DNA of 64,000 bases. Source: Arthrobacter sp. M2012083. GTDB taxonomy: Bacteria > Actinomycetota > Actinomycetes > Actinomycetales > Micrococcaceae. Below, piece after piece: positions 30,701-39,777 of the stretch. The position numbers were made by a program, and so were the translations under genes. The stretch is taken from NCBI RefSeq assembly GCF_000281065.1, contig NZ_AKKK01000032.1:1-64000 (forward strand), read 5' to 3'. The notes below the pieces were generated by a model, which did no database searches, was not told the origin of the DNA, and saw only the letters and a program-made list of their open reading frames with translations. The stretch's first letter is position 1, and each line of letters starts with the position of its first letter.

Positions 30701-31326
30701 GCCGCTGCCTCAAGGCGGAGCAGCGCGCGTTTGGCCTCGCTTCCGCCAAGGTAGCCGCCAAAACTGCCATCAGATTTCACTACCCGGTGACACGGCACGA
30801 TGAGGGGCAAAGGGTTGGTGGCGCAGGCGGTTCCGACTGCCCGGACCGCATTGGGGCTGCCGGCAGCTTGGGCCACCTGGGCATAGCTGGCTGTGCTGCC
30901 GTACGGGATCCGAGGCAGGTGGCGTAGGACGTTGAGGCGGAAACCGCGGCACAAACGGAAGTCCAACGTGAGATCGAACTCCGTCCTCGTGCCTTCGAAG
31001 TACTCGTCAAGTTCCCGGGCGGCATCGTCCAATCGTGCTGGTGCCTGAAGGATCCGCGGACTCACAGCGTTTGCCAGGAGCTGCAGGACGGAGTCGTGGT
31101 CTTCCAGCTCGAACGCCACGCGGACAATTCCCCGATCTGTCGCGGCCAGGAGTAGCTTCCCGACTGGGGAGTCCACAACCCTGTAAGCGATGTCCAAGGT
31201 GTGAGTGAGTTGAGCGTCGCGGGCCAACCGGGCGTGGAGGCTGGCAATGGCTGGTTCGAGTCCTGCATCCAGGGGGTGAAGGAGGGAAACGACCTCGGCG
31301 TGATCGGGGCTGAGTTCCAGGGTCAT
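30697..31326 (-). CDS. Methylated-DNA-[protein]-cysteine S-methyltransferase, long form
   Basis: 209 residues. Suicide repair of O6-alkylguanine. Seen: active site PCHRVV near residue 177, SYAQVA and GSPNAVRAVGTACATNPLPL upstream, and GGYLGG after. An N-terminal extension of about 40 residues (SPDHAEVVSLLHPLDAGLEP) is not part of the canonical protein and has no obvious motif. The start codon overlaps the sigma-factor stop (ATGA-type), and the end overlaps alkB. Confidence 0.92.
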   Translation of the reverse strand: MTLELSPDHAEVVSLLHPLDAGLEPAIASLHARLARDAQLTHTLDIAYRVVDSPVGKLLLAATDRGIVRVAFELEDHDSVLQLLANAVSPRILQAPARLDDAARELDEYFEGTRTEFDLTLDFRLCRGFRLNVLRHLPRIPYGSTASYAQVAQAAGSPNAVRAVGTACATNPLPLIVPCHRVVKSDGSFGGYLGGSEAKRALLRLEAAA

Positions 31327-31853
31327 CAGATATCACCTTTCGAGGATGTGTGAGCCAGCGACTGATGTGCCGAAAGAGCGGAGCGCAGTGTTTTCACGCC
31401 GTCAGCACCGGCACGGCGGGCAGCCTCGGCGGTGCCACCCAACAGGGCAGCAACATCGTTGTAAGGAAGACCGGCGAGATAGTGGTAAGCCACGGCCTGG
31501 CGCTGTTTCAGCGGAAGCCTCGTGACGGCGTCGAGCAATTCCTCATGCCCGTCACCGGGAATGCCGAGGCTGGAGTGTTGTTCGGGTGGGTGGTCCACCG
31601 GCAGGGCGCGGCGGGTACCGGCACGCACATGGTCGATGCATTTGCGGTGGGCGATGGTGACGAGCCAGGCTTCAACGTTCGCCCCTGCAGGGAGGGCGGG
31701 GTAAGCCTGCAGGGCGGCCAGGAACGTATCTGACCACGCATCATCGGCGTCGTGCACACCGAGAACTGCACGGCACACCCGAAGCACGGTGGCACCCTCT
31801 TCCCGGACCACTGCTTCGAACGGCCTCTTGTTGACCATTTGCCCTGGCTTCAT
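31326..31853 (-). CDS. ECF-type RNA polymerase sigma factor
   Basis: 175 residues from ATG at 31853, whose first base is shared with the stop of the preceding gene. Seen: sigma region 2 (PFEAVVREEGATVLRVCRAVLG...DAWSDTFLAAL...AWLVTIAHRKCIDHVR) and region 4 (LLDAVTRLPLKQRQAVAYHYLAGLPYNDVAALLGGT). Length and lack of region 1/3 fit the extracytoplasmic-function group. No anti-sigma gene is adjacent. Embedded between two alkyltransferase genes and alkB, it probably controls this repair operon, in place of an Ada activator. That role is inference from context. Confidence 0.9.
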   Translation of the reverse strand: MKPGQMVNKRPFEAVVREEGATVLRVCRAVLGVHDADDAWSDTFLAALQAYPALPAGANVEAWLVTIAHRKCIDHVRAGTRRALPVDHPPEQHSSLGIPGDGHEELLDAVTRLPLKQRQAVAYHYLAGLPYNDVAALLGGTAEAARRAGADGVKTLRSALSAHQSLAHTSSKGDI

Positions 31854-32362
31854 TAGAAAAGCTTGCCCTCCCGCACTTCTGCCGGCTCTTCCAACTCCAA
31901 GAGGAAGCGCTTGTTCCGAAGGCCCCCCGCGTATCCGGTGAGTTGTCCGTTGCGTCCCACCACGCGATGGCAAGGAATGATGATGCTTAGGGGATTGCGT
32001 CCAACGGCGGAGCCAACAGCTTGAGCAAGATGAGGATCCCCCAGCTCTGATGCCAACTCCCCATAACTGACGGTTTCACCGAAGGGAATATGTTGAAGCC
32101 GATTCCAGACTTTCTCCTGGAAGGGATTGCCCAAGGCTTCGAAGGGCACATCGAAAACCGTCCGATGGCCACCCAAATACTCTTCAAGCTCGGCTTGGGT
32201 CCGAGCGAAAACCGGGTCCTGGACGTCAACGGCATTGCCGAAGTAGTCCGAAGGGGGCATATGCCAATGACCCTCGTAAAAGATGCCCGTCAAAAACTCC
32301 CCGCGGGCAGTCAGTGTCAACTGCCCCAACGGGGAATCCAAGGTGGTGTGCCGGCTGCTCAT
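31853..32362 (-). CDS. Methylated-DNA-[protein]-cysteine S-methyltransferase
   Basis: 169 residues. Transfers alkyl groups from O6-alkylguanine to its own cysteine. Seen: canonical Ogt/AdaB sequence with IPFGETVSYGELA, the RNase-H-like N-terminal half, active site PCHRVVGRNGQLTGYAGG near 135-152, and NKRFLLELE at the end. First gene of the sigma-containing repair operon; its stop overlaps the sigma start (TAATG). Confidence 0.95.
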   Translation of the reverse strand: MSSRHTTLDSPLGQLTLTARGEFLTGIFYEGHWHMPPSDYFGNAVDVQDPVFARTQAELEEYLGGHRTVFDVPFEALGNPFQEKVWNRLQHIPFGETVSYGELASELGDPHLAQAVGSAVGRNPLSIIIPCHRVVGRNGQLTGYAGGLRNKRFLLELEEPAEVREGKLF

Positions 32363-32407
32363 ATCTTGTAGACGTTCACGGGCACGGAAATGTGAGGTGC
32401 GGAATTC

Positions 32408-32662
32408 CTAGGAGCGCCAGCGAGTGGTCATCAGGAAGCCGATGATCGCGATCCCAAAGCCTGCAACGATGTTCCACGAGGCCCACTCGCGGATGGGGAG
32501 TTGGCCTTCAGTGATGTAGAACGTGATGATCCAGATCAGGCCGAGAATCATCAGGCCGAACATGACAGCCTTGTACCAAACCGGGTTCGGCTTGTACTGC
32601 TGCGCTGCGGAAGTCTGCTGGGCCTGACGGGCAGGCCGCTTGCGGGGCTTGGACTCGGGCAC
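32408..32662 (-). CDS. crgA: Cell division protein CrgA
   Basis: 84 residues from GTG at 32662, with AGGAGG about 6 bases upstream. Small actinobacterial membrane protein that coordinates FtsZ-ring and peptidoglycan synthesis by recruiting divisome proteins. Seen: basic N-terminus (PESKPRKRPARQ), YKPNPVWYKAV before two membrane helices (VMFGLMILGLIWIITFYIT and ASWNIVAGFGIAIIGFLMT) and a short C-terminal TTRWRS. Position next to the pkn cluster matches actinobacterial synteny. Confidence 0.95.
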   Translation of the reverse strand: MPESKPRKRPARQAQQTSAAQQYKPNPVWYKAVMFGLMILGLIWIITFYITEGQLPIREWASWNIVAGFGIAIIGFLMTTRWRS

Positions 32663-32832
32663 GGATCCTCCTGGCTGTTCGGTTAATACCCGTTCCGCCA
32701 GCCTTGATATCCTGCAGGAAGGAAATTTCCAGCGGTTAACGGCCACACGGCGTTCCGGGTTGGTTCTAGCTGTCAAGTCTAGCCGCAACCTGGGTCCGCC
32801 CGTGCCGCCCGCGCCCTATGCAAGGAGACCCT

Positions 32833-33645
32833 GTGGCGCATCAGCAGCAGACGGCGGCTTCAGCCATGCCGTCCGCCCGCCAAGGGCAGGAACTGCGCCC
32901 GCGAAAGCGCCTCAGGGCGTCGGAGGTCATCCGAAAAATCAGTCAGATCCTGGGCGAACTGCTTATCACTGCTGGCATCGTCCTGCTCCTCTTTGTGGGC
33001 TGGGAACTGTGGTGGACCAACGTTCAAGCGGACGCAAAGCAGACTGAGGCGGTCAAGAGTTTCGCACAGGAATTCTCCGGTCCCGTAACTCCCGCAGCAC
33101 CCGCCGCACCTGTGGATTATGGGCCGCCCGTGGTAGCTCCGGCACCGGCATATGCCGGGATGATCGGAATTATGTACATCCCCCGCTTCGGCCCCGACTA
33201 CACGCGCCCTATCATCGAGGGCACCGGTTCGGACGTCTTGGACACCTTGGGACTTGGACATTACGGCAGCACCTCCATGCCCGGCGCGCCGGGAAACTTC
33301 GCAGTGGCGGGCCATCGCCAAACCCATGGCGCGGTACTGGATAACATCCACACCTTGGTTCCCGGTGACAAGATCTATATCCAGACGGCTGACGGCTACT
33401 ACACCTACGTCTTCCGCAATAACCAGATTGTCCTCCCCGATCGCACGGACGTCTTGATGCCCGTCCCCACCGAGGCCGGAGTGCAGCCCACGGAAAGTAT
33501 CCTCACCATGACGAGTTGCAACCCGCGGTTCGGGGCACAGGAACGCATCATTGCCTATTCAATACTGGATAGTTGGCAACCTGCCTCAGCGGGACCGCCG
33601 TCGGACATTGCCGCCCAAGTAGCCCGGGCGCACGGAAAGGGGTAA
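32833..33645 (+). CDS. Class E sortase
   Basis: 270 residues from GTG at 32833, preceded by AAGGAG. Membrane transpeptidase that attaches substrates carrying a C-terminal sorting signal, commonly LAxTG for class E, to the wall. Seen: N-terminal cytoplasmic basic region, one membrane helix (LLITAGIVLLLFVGWELWW), sortase barrel with catalytic His in FAVAGHRQTHG, catalytic Cys in TMTSCNPRFGAQER and Arg in the same stretch. No substrate gene is visible next to it. Location beside crgA and the pkn genes is typical of actinobacteria. Confidence 0.93.
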   Translation: MAHQQQTAASAMPSARQGQELRPRKRLRASEVIRKISQILGELLITAGIVLLLFVGWELWWTNVQADAKQTEAVKSFAQEFSGPVTPAAPAAPVDYGPPVVAPAPAYAGMIGIMYIPRFGPDYTRPIIEGTGSDVLDTLGLGHYGSTSMPGAPGNFAVAGHRQTHGAVLDNIHTLVPGDKIYIQTADGYYTYVFRNNQIVLPDRTDVLMPVPTEAGVQPTESILTMTSCNPRFGAQERIIAYSILDSWQPASAGPPSDIAAQVARAHGKG

Positions 33646-33648
33646 CGG

Positions 33649-33819
33649 ATGTACGCGTGGATCTTCCGTAATTTACCAGGCCCCCTGTGGGTGCGGATCC
33701 TGACATCCTTGGTGCTGGTGGGCGTAGCCCTGGTACTGATGGTCGAGTTCCTCTTCCCGTGGTTCTCCCAATTCACCACTTTGACCGACTCAACGATTGG
33801 TTTAGTGCAGCAGCCATGA
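33649..33819 (+). CDS. 56-residue single-pass membrane protein
   Basis: Small frame beginning MYAWIFRNLPGPLWVRIL, one membrane helix (about residues 18-38) and the end TDSTIGLVQQP. It starts 3 bases after the sortase stop, and its stop overlaps the ATG of the amidotransferase (ATGA), so it is in a translationally coupled three-gene unit. The tight packing and the clean helix make it very likely real. Function unknown. Confidence 0.8.
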   Translation: MYAWIFRNLPGPLWVRILTSLVLVGVALVLMVEFLFPWFSQFTTLTDSTIGLVQQP

Positions 33820-34457
33820 GCACAACAAAAATCCTTGTAGTGGATAACTACGACAGTTTCGTTTACACGCTGGTGGGATACCTCCAGGAACTCGGTGCAG
33901 AGACAACAGTGGTCCGTAACGACGACGTGACGCTTGCCGAGGCAACCGAGCTCGCAGCAAGCCGCGACGGCGTCCTCGTCTCCCCGGGTCCTGGCACCCC
34001 TGCCGAAGCGGGCGTCTGCATCGAGCTCATCAAGTGGTGTGGCGAGGCCGCCAAGCCTATGTTCGGTGTCTGCTTGGGACACCAGGCCCTCGCAGAGGCG
34101 TACGGTGGCGTGGTGACTCACGCGCCGGAACTTATGCACGGCAAGACTTCCCCCGTCAGCCACGAAGGGAAGAGCGTTTTCGCAGGCCTCCCCTCACCAG
34201 TGACAGCGACGCGCTACCACTCACTCGCAGCAGTACGGGACTCCATCCCGGACGTCCTGGAGATCACCGCCGAGACAACCAATGGAGTGGTGATGGGGCT
34301 GCAGCACAAGACCGCTCCCCTGTGCGGCGTCCAGTTCCACCCGGAATCGGTGCTCACTGAAGGCGGATATCAGATGCTGGGTAACTGGTTGGAGTCCCTG
34401 GGCATGACCGGGGCAGCCGAACGCGCGTCGAAGCTGAGCCCGCTGATCAAGCAGTAA
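33816..34457 (+). CDS. Class I glutamine amidotransferase (TrpG/PabA type)
   Basis: 213 residues. Supplies ammonia from glutamine to a chorismate-using partner (anthranilate or aminodeoxychorismate synthase). Seen: start KILVVDNYDSFVYTL, oxyanion PGPGTP, nucleophile Cys in MFGVCLGHQALAE, catalytic His-Glu in VQFHPESV. No TrpE/PabB gene is adjacent, so anthranilate versus folate use cannot be decided. In actinobacteria a copy lies characteristically between crgA/sortase and pknB, as here. Confidence 0.92.
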   Translation: MSTTKILVVDNYDSFVYTLVGYLQELGAETTVVRNDDVTLAEATELAASRDGVLVSPGPGTPAEAGVCIELIKWCGEAAKPMFGVCLGHQALAEAYGGVVTHAPELMHGKTSPVSHEGKSVFAGLPSPVTATRYHSLAAVRDSIPDVLEITAETTNGVVMGLQHKTAPLCGVQFHPESVLTEGGYQMLGNWLESLGMTGAAERASKLSPLIKQ

Positions 34458-34563
34458 ATAACCCACAGACCGTCTGTCGCGGGCCGGTGACCGGAAGCGT
34501 GCGTCAAAGCGACGAAGGAGCAGCACGCAGAGGTCGGCGGACGCGACCGACGCAGAAGCCCCC

Positions 34564-36423
34564 TTACTTCTTGGTAGTCGTGGGCTTCGGCGTCGGGGTC
34601 GGTTTTTCGGTCTCTGTTGGCGTCGGGGTGGGTGTGGGCGGTGGGGCCGGGGCCTTGGCCACCGTGACAGTTACCACCTTGCCCTGGGCCACTTCAGTGT
34701 TGAACGCGTCGCTCTGAGCTGTGACCGTTCCCGCCGCAACTTGAGAGTTCTCTTGCTCCACCACTGCCATGGTCAGTCCGTTGGCCTTCAGCGCCGCTTC
34801 GGCTTCAGCCAAGGGCAACGCGATCAACTGGGGCATGAGGACCTTGCCCGTTGAAACCTGCAGCTCCACCTTGGAATCCACGGCTATGGCGCCACCAGGG
34901 GCGGGAGCCGTGCTGATCACAACGCCTGCGGGGACGGTGGGACTGTGGGTCAGGGTGGTCACGATGTCACCTGTGATGCCGAGCCTGCGCAAAGCGTCGC
35001 GCGCGTCCGAGTCAGTGCGCCCCACGATGTCCGCCGGGATGGTTACTGAGCTGGGACCGCTGGAAATTTTGAGGATGACTTCAGCATCCTGTTCCAACAT
35101 TGCGCCGGCAATCGGCGTCGTTCCGATGGTCATGTCCTTGGCCACGGTGTCGCTGGGCTCACGCACGGACTTGGGTTTCAGTTTGGCTGTGAAGAGTTCC
35201 TGGATCGCCTGGCTTTCGGACATGTTGGTCACTACCGGTACGGCGATTTTTGCCGGGGGCGGTGGTTGCATGTTCATCAGGCTGTAGAGCCAGAAGCCAC
35301 CGCCGGCCAGCACCAGAACCGTGAAAATCACCAAGGTGGCGACCCAGGCACGACGGCGGGACTTCTGGCGCGCCGGCAACTCACGTTCGGGTGGGAGGCC
35401 CAAGGGAAGAGGCTCTTCCTGGGGCTGATCAACTGGCTCGTCCTTGAACTGCCCGGCATCGAGGAAGCCCACGGCTGTGGTGCTCAAAAGCTCTGTTGCC
35501 GGATCTTCGGGTTCCACGAGGTCGTTGGGATCGGTTGGAGCCTCACTGGCCGCCACAGCAGGCACGGGGATGCCGTTACTGGCCGCGCGCAGGGCACGGC
35601 GGAAGGCGGCAGCGTCTTGGAAGCGATCTGTCCGGCTCTTCTGGAGTGCCTTGACCAGGACTGAGTCCAGGGCTTCGGTGACTTCCGGGTTGTGGGCACT
35701 GGGCAGGTCCGGGGTCTCGCGGACGTGCTGGTAGGCGACGGATACGGGGCTGTCGCCTATGAAGGGTGGCCGGCTGGTCAGCAGTTCGAAAAGAAGGCAA
35801 CCGGCCGAGTAAAGGTCACTGCGCGCATCCACCGTTTCACCACGGGCCTGCTCCGGCGAAAGGTATTGGGCAGTGCCCACCACGGCTTGTGTTTGCGTCA
35901 TGGTGGCAGCGGAATCGGCCATGGCACGCGCGATGCCGAAGTCCATGACCTTCACGTCGCCGGTGTCTGCACAGACCATCACATTTGCTGGCTTGATGTC
36001 GCGGTGAACGATGCCTGCGCGGTGGCTGTATTCGAGCGCTCCAAGGACTCCCAAGGTGAAGCCGATGGAGTCCTCCACTCCAAGCTCGTTGGCCTTGATC
36101 ATGTCGCGCAGGGTGCGTCCGGCCACGTACTCCATGACGATGTAAGGGACACGCACGTCTTCGCCCGGGCCCCCCGGAACCGAGTATTCTCCGGTGTCGA
36201 AGATAGCCACGATGGAGGGATGGTTCAATGCCGCTACAGCTTGGGCTTCACGCTTGAAACGGGCCTGAAACTGGGGATCCCTTGCGAGGTCTGCACGCAG
36301 CACCTTGACGGCAATGGTCCGTCCCAGCAGTGTGTCGGTGCCGCGGTAGACGTCCGCCATGCCGCCACGACCGATCAGCTCGCCAAGTTCATAGCGGGAA
36401 TTGAGGATGCGCTGGGAGGACAC
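34564..36423 (-). CDS. pknB: Serine/threonine protein kinase PknB with PASTA repeats
   Basis: 619 residues from GTG at 36423 (GAGGAG about 9 bases upstream); an in-frame ATG at 36471 would add 16 residues. Transmembrane kinase that senses muropeptides and lipid II and controls growth and division. Seen: kinase domain with Gly-loop GRGGMADVY, HRDIKPANV, DFG and PEQARGE; a Pro/acidic juxtamembrane region; one membrane helix (WVATLVIFTVLVLAGGGFWLY); then three PASTA units and a Pro/Thr-Lys tail. Partner of pknA (59 bp upstream) and pstP. Confidence 0.95.
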   Translation of the reverse strand: MSSQRILNSRYELGELIGRGGMADVYRGTDTLLGRTIAVKVLRADLARDPQFQARFKREAQAVAALNHPSIVAIFDTGEYSVPGGPGEDVRVPYIVMEYVAGRTLRDMIKANELGVEDSIGFTLGVLGALEYSHRAGIVHRDIKPANVMVCADTGDVKVMDFGIARAMADSAATMTQTQAVVGTAQYLSPEQARGETVDARSDLYSAGCLLFELLTSRPPFIGDSPVSVAYQHVRETPDLPSAHNPEVTEALDSVLVKALQKSRTDRFQDAAAFRRALRAASNGIPVPAVAASEAPTDPNDLVEPEDPATELLSTTAVGFLDAGQFKDEPVDQPQEEPLPLGLPPERELPARQKSRRRAWVATLVIFTVLVLAGGGFWLYSLMNMQPPPPAKIAVPVVTNMSESQAIQELFTAKLKPKSVREPSDTVAKDMTIGTTPIAGAMLEQDAEVILKISSGPSSVTIPADIVGRTDSDARDALRRLGITGDIVTTLTHSPTVPAGVVISTAPAPGGAIAVDSKVELQVSTGKVLMPQLIALPLAEAEAALKANGLTMAVVEQENSQVAAGTVTAQSDAFNTEVAQGKVVTVTVAKAPAPPPTPTPTPTETEKPTPTPKPTTTKK

Positions 36424-36481
36424 AGGTGTGCTCTCCTCTCGATGCGCAGGACCTGGACGTGGCGTTGACATAGCGGCTTAC

Positions 36482-38323
36482 TTAATCGCTCGGGCTGCCG
36501 GAGCCGCTGGGGGTGGCACTCGACGAGCCGGGGTCAACCGGAACCAGTGCCTTGGACAGGTAATAAGTGACTGTGGAGCCTGCGGGGACCTGGGTTCCAG
36601 CCGCCGGTGAGGAACGGACGAACGTTCCCGGCTGTTGGCCGATGGCACCGTTCACAGGTTCTCCGGCAACCCACAGGAGCCCCGCTCCTTCAATGGCCTG
36701 CCGAATCCGCGATTCGTCAACCCCAACACCGATTGCGGGGACAGCGACCAATTCGGGGCCCTTGGAGTAGGTGACGGTGATGGTTTCGCCAGGCTCACGA
36801 GGCCCGGTGGGGTTGAGAGTCGTCACGATTCCTACGGCAGCTGTGTCGTCGAAGACCTCCTGGCCGTTGACTCCAAAGCCCAAGGCACGAAGTTGCGCGC
36901 TGACAGTTTCGAAAGGCTGACCAACATACTGCTCGGGGATGATGTTGATTTTCTGTGGAACCGACTGCGTGGGCTGCGGTGCCTCAGAGGTCTCCGTGGG
37001 CCGTGGCGTGGGCGTAGCCGACGTGGAGGTAGGACTCGCGCTCCGGCTGGGGCTCGTGGTGGTGGACTCAGTGGGCGCGGGGCTCGGCGAGAAGAATCCC
37101 GACTGGGAGATCAGGAAACCAACCAAGGCAAACAGGACCAGCAGGATCAGGGCCACAAGGGGCCAGGTCCACGGGCTGCGCTTCTTGCGTTCCGGCTCGG
37201 CATCGTCGAAGTTCTCTTCTTCGGTGTAGACCACTTCGTCGTCGTTGAGCTGACGTTCCGCCTCAAGCGCGTTTGCACGCGTCAGGGGGTTGTCGGATGA
37301 CGCGGCGGCGGCTCCAAGAGCAGCCCCTGCTGCCCCGGCACCGAGCACCGGCAGGGCGGACGTCGCCGTCGTCGACTGTTCCTTGCCATAAGGCGAGGTA
37401 ACGACGCCGGTGGGTGCCGTTGCGGTGTCCACCGGCGCAGTGATGGGTCCGGTATTGGATTCGAACAACAGCATGCCGGGGACGGCGGCGTGGGCCGTGG
37501 CGATGTCACCGTTGCGGATGGCTTCCGCGGCTTCGGCCAGCTTGATGGCGTTGGCAGGACGGTTCTTGGGATCCTTGGCCAGCATGGACATCAGCAGTGC
37601 CCGCACGGGGGTGGGCAGCGTTTCCGGAAGGGGCGGCGGTGCGTCATTCACCTGGGCCAGGGCAATGGCAATCTGGGACTCGCCGGAGAACGGACGGTGC
37701 CCGGTGAGGCACTCGTAGCCGATGACGCCGAGCGAATAAATGTCCGAAGAACCCGTGGCGGTCTGGCCGGTTGCCTGCTCAGGCGCCAGATACTGGGCGG
37801 TGCCCATGACCTGGCCGGTCTGTGTGAGCGGCACCTGGTCAGCCAACCTGGCAATGCCGAAGTCGGTGACCTTGACGCGGTTGTCGGGCGTGATCAGCAG
37901 GTTGCCAGGCTTGATGTCGCGGTGGACTAGGCCCTGTGCGTGCGCAACGGCAAGGGCGCGCGCTGTCTGCGAGATGATGGAGAGCGTCATGTCCGGCGAG
38001 AGCACCTGCTCCCGTTCGAGGATGCCGCTCAGGGGGTGTCCGGGAACGAGTTCCATGACCAGGTAGGCCGAACCGGCTTCCTCGCCGTAATCGAAGACGT
38101 TGGCGATGCCCACGTGGTTGAGGAGTGCGGTGTGACGCGCCTCGGCACGGAAGCGCTGAAGGAACCCGGGGTCACCCGTGTATTCCTCCTTGAGCACCTT
38201 GATGGCAACGATCCGGCCGAGGATCTGGTCCTTGGCCTTCCAGACCTCGCCCATGCCGCCAATCGCAATGCGACTGGTCAGCTGGAACCTGCCGCCGAGT
38301 GTGATTCCCGAAGTAGGCCTCAC
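36482..38323 (-). CDS. pknA: Serine/threonine protein kinase PknA-like, with PASTA repeats
   Basis: 613 residues. Kinase domain (about 10-275) with [11 protein letters not shown], catalytic Lys in [31 protein letters not shown] and APEQATGQ. Then an Ala-rich and acidic linker, membrane helix ([21 protein letters not shown]), a Ser/Thr/Pro-rich stalk and two PASTA units. Odd compared with M. tuberculosis PknA, which lacks PASTA repeats; here both kinases can sense the wall. Start overlaps the pbpA stop by 4 bp. Confidence 0.94.
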   Translation of the reverse strand: MRPTSGITLGGRFQLTSRIAIGGMGEVWKAKDQILGRIVAIKVLKEEYTGDPGFLQRFRAEARHTALLNHVGIANVFDYGEEAGSAYLVMELVPGHPLSGILEREQVLSPDMTLSIISQTARALAVAHAQGLVHRDIKPGNLLITPDNRVKVTDFGIARLADQVPLTQTGQVMGTAQYLAPEQATGQTATGSSDIYSLGVIGYECLTGHRPFSGESQIAIALAQVNDAPPPLPETLPTPVRALLMSMLAKDPKNRPANAIKLAEAAEAIRNGDIATAHAAVPGMLLFESNTGPITAPVDTATAPTGVVTSPYGKEQSTTATSALPVLGAGAAGAALGAAAASSDNPLTRANALEAERQLNDDEVVYTEEENFDDAEPERKKRSPWTWPLVALILLVLFALVGFLISQSGFFSPSPAPTESTTTSPSRSASPTSTSATPTPRPTETSEAPQPTQSVPQKINIIPEQYVGQPFETVSAQLRALGFGVNGQEVFDDTAAVGIVTTLNPTGPREPGETITVTYSKGPELVAVPAIGVGVDESRIRQAIEGAGLLWVAGEPVNGAIGQQPGTFVRSSPAAGTQVPAGSTVTYYLSKALVPVDPGSSSATPSGSGSPSD

Positions 38324-39777
38324 TTATTCAACACCGCCTCAAAAATCTTCTTTGCGTTCGGACTGGTTAGCTGGGCCCCGGTTTGCACGTCCACACTCTC
38401 CATGACAATGGTGACGGCTACTTGCGGGTCGTTTGCCGGGGCGAACCCGGTAAACCATGAGTTGTTCAAACCTGAGTCACCGAGCTCGGCCGTGCCGGTC
38501 TTGCCGGCCACCTTGACGCCGGGAACGGCTGCGCCCCTGGCGATACCGTTATCCACTGCGCTGGTCATCCACTCGGTGATCTGGCTCGCGATGGGCTGCG
38601 TGGTGCTGGTGCGGAGCGCCTCAGGCTTGGGTTCGTTGATAACGCGCAGATCGGGTGCACGGATGGCCTCAACCAGGTTGGGCTTCATCTGCACACCGCC
38701 GTTGGCGATGGCCGCCGTCATCAGGTTGATCTGCAGCGGCGTGGCTTTCACGTCGCGTTGACCCACCGACGACTGGGCCAACTGGGCCTGATCCAAGTCC
38801 TCAGGGAAGACACTGACCGCCTGTTGGAGCTTGAGCTGGTCGCCGAAGGTTTCGCCAAAGCCAAACTTCTGGGCCTGCTCCCGGATGGCATCCTGGCCAA
38901 GGTCCAGTGCGATGCTGGCAAACGGAGTATTACAGGACTGCTCCAAGGCAAAGGCGAAGGACGCTGTTTCGCGAACGTTGCAGTTACCACCGGCGTAGTT
39001 GGGGAGGCTGGCACTGCTGCCGGGTAGCGGCAGGCTGCTGGGGTTCGGGAGCTCGCTGTCTTTGTTGTACTTGCCCGAGTTCAGCGCAGCCGCGGTATCA
39101 ATGAGCTTGAAGACCGACCCGGGTGAGAGCAGGTTACCCGTAGGGCCGCTGACGTTTTGGTTCAGGTTGATGCCCGGAATCTGGTTCAGCTGAGCGTAGT
39201 TGGCCTCAGCCGTGGTGCGGTCATGCGAGGCAATCAAGTTGGGGTTATACGACGGCTTGGAAACCATCGCGAGGATAGCGCCGGTCTTGGGGTTGGTGAC
39301 CACAATGGAACCGCGCTGCCCCTCAGGAATGAGGTCGAACGCCAATTGCTGGAGGGCAGGGTCCAAGGTCAGTTCCACTGATGCGCCTTTGGGCTCCTTG
39401 CCCAGGAACATCTGGCTCATACGATCCAGGAACAGTTGATCTGAGTTTCCGGCCAGGGTTTCCCCCATGGATTGTTCCAGGCCGGTGGAACCAAAGAACT
39501 TGGAGAAGTATCCAGTGATGCCGGCGTAAAGCTCCGGCTGGTTGTACTGACGCTGGAATGCACAGGATTCTGTTCCGGTTACGGACTCAGCCACAGGTTT
39601 TCCACCCACAATGATGGAGCCACGTTCGTTGCAGAACGATGCCAAAACGGCGCGCTGGTTCCAAGGATTGGCGTTGAGGTCGTCAGCGCCAATGACCTGA
39701 ACGTAGCTGATGGCGCCGAAGATCAACGCAAACATGGCGACGGCAGCCATCCAGCTGCTGCGAATAGCCTGGTTCAT
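38320..39777 (-). CDS. pbpA: Penicillin-binding protein A (class B transpeptidase)
   Basis: 485 residues. Cross-links peptidoglycan, working with the RodA/FtsW-type polymerase. Seen: short cytoplasmic tail, one membrane helix ([19 protein letters not shown]), then transpeptidase motifs SVFK (in [12 protein letters not shown]), SCN (in LEQSCNTPF) and KTGTAE near the C-terminus. Length is right for PbpA, without PASTA. Overlaps rodA and pknA by 4 bp on each side, so expressed as one unit. Confidence 0.95.
   Translation of the reverse strand: MNQAIRSSWMAAVAMFALIFGAISYVQVIGADDLNANPWNQRAVLASFCNERGSIIVGGKPVAESVTGTESCAFQRQYNQPELYAGITGYFSKFFGSTGLEQSMGETLAGNSDQLFLDRMSQMFLGKEPKGASVELTLDPALQQLAFDLIPEGQRGSIVVTNPKTGAILAMVSKPSYNPNLIASHDRTTAEANYAQLNQIPGINLNQNVSGPTGNLLSPGSVFKLIDTAAALNSGKYNKDSELPNPSSLPLPGSSASLPNYAGGNCNVRETASFAFALEQSCNTPFASIALDLGQDAIREQAQKFGFGETFGDQLKLQQAVSVFPEDLDQAQLAQSSVGQRDVKATPLQINLMTAAIANGGVQMKPNLVEAIRAPDLRVINEPKPEALRTSTTQPIASQITEWMTSAVDNGIARGAAVPGVKVAGKTGTAELGDSGLNNSWFTGFAPANDPQVAVTIVMESVDVQTGAQLTSPNAKKIFEAVLNK

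Noticed and set aside
31326..31973. Longer sigma-factor start at 31973
   Set aside because: The extra 40 residues lie antiparallel within the alkyltransferase coding region in another frame and are not sigma-like; the TAATG overlap at 31853 is the natural start.
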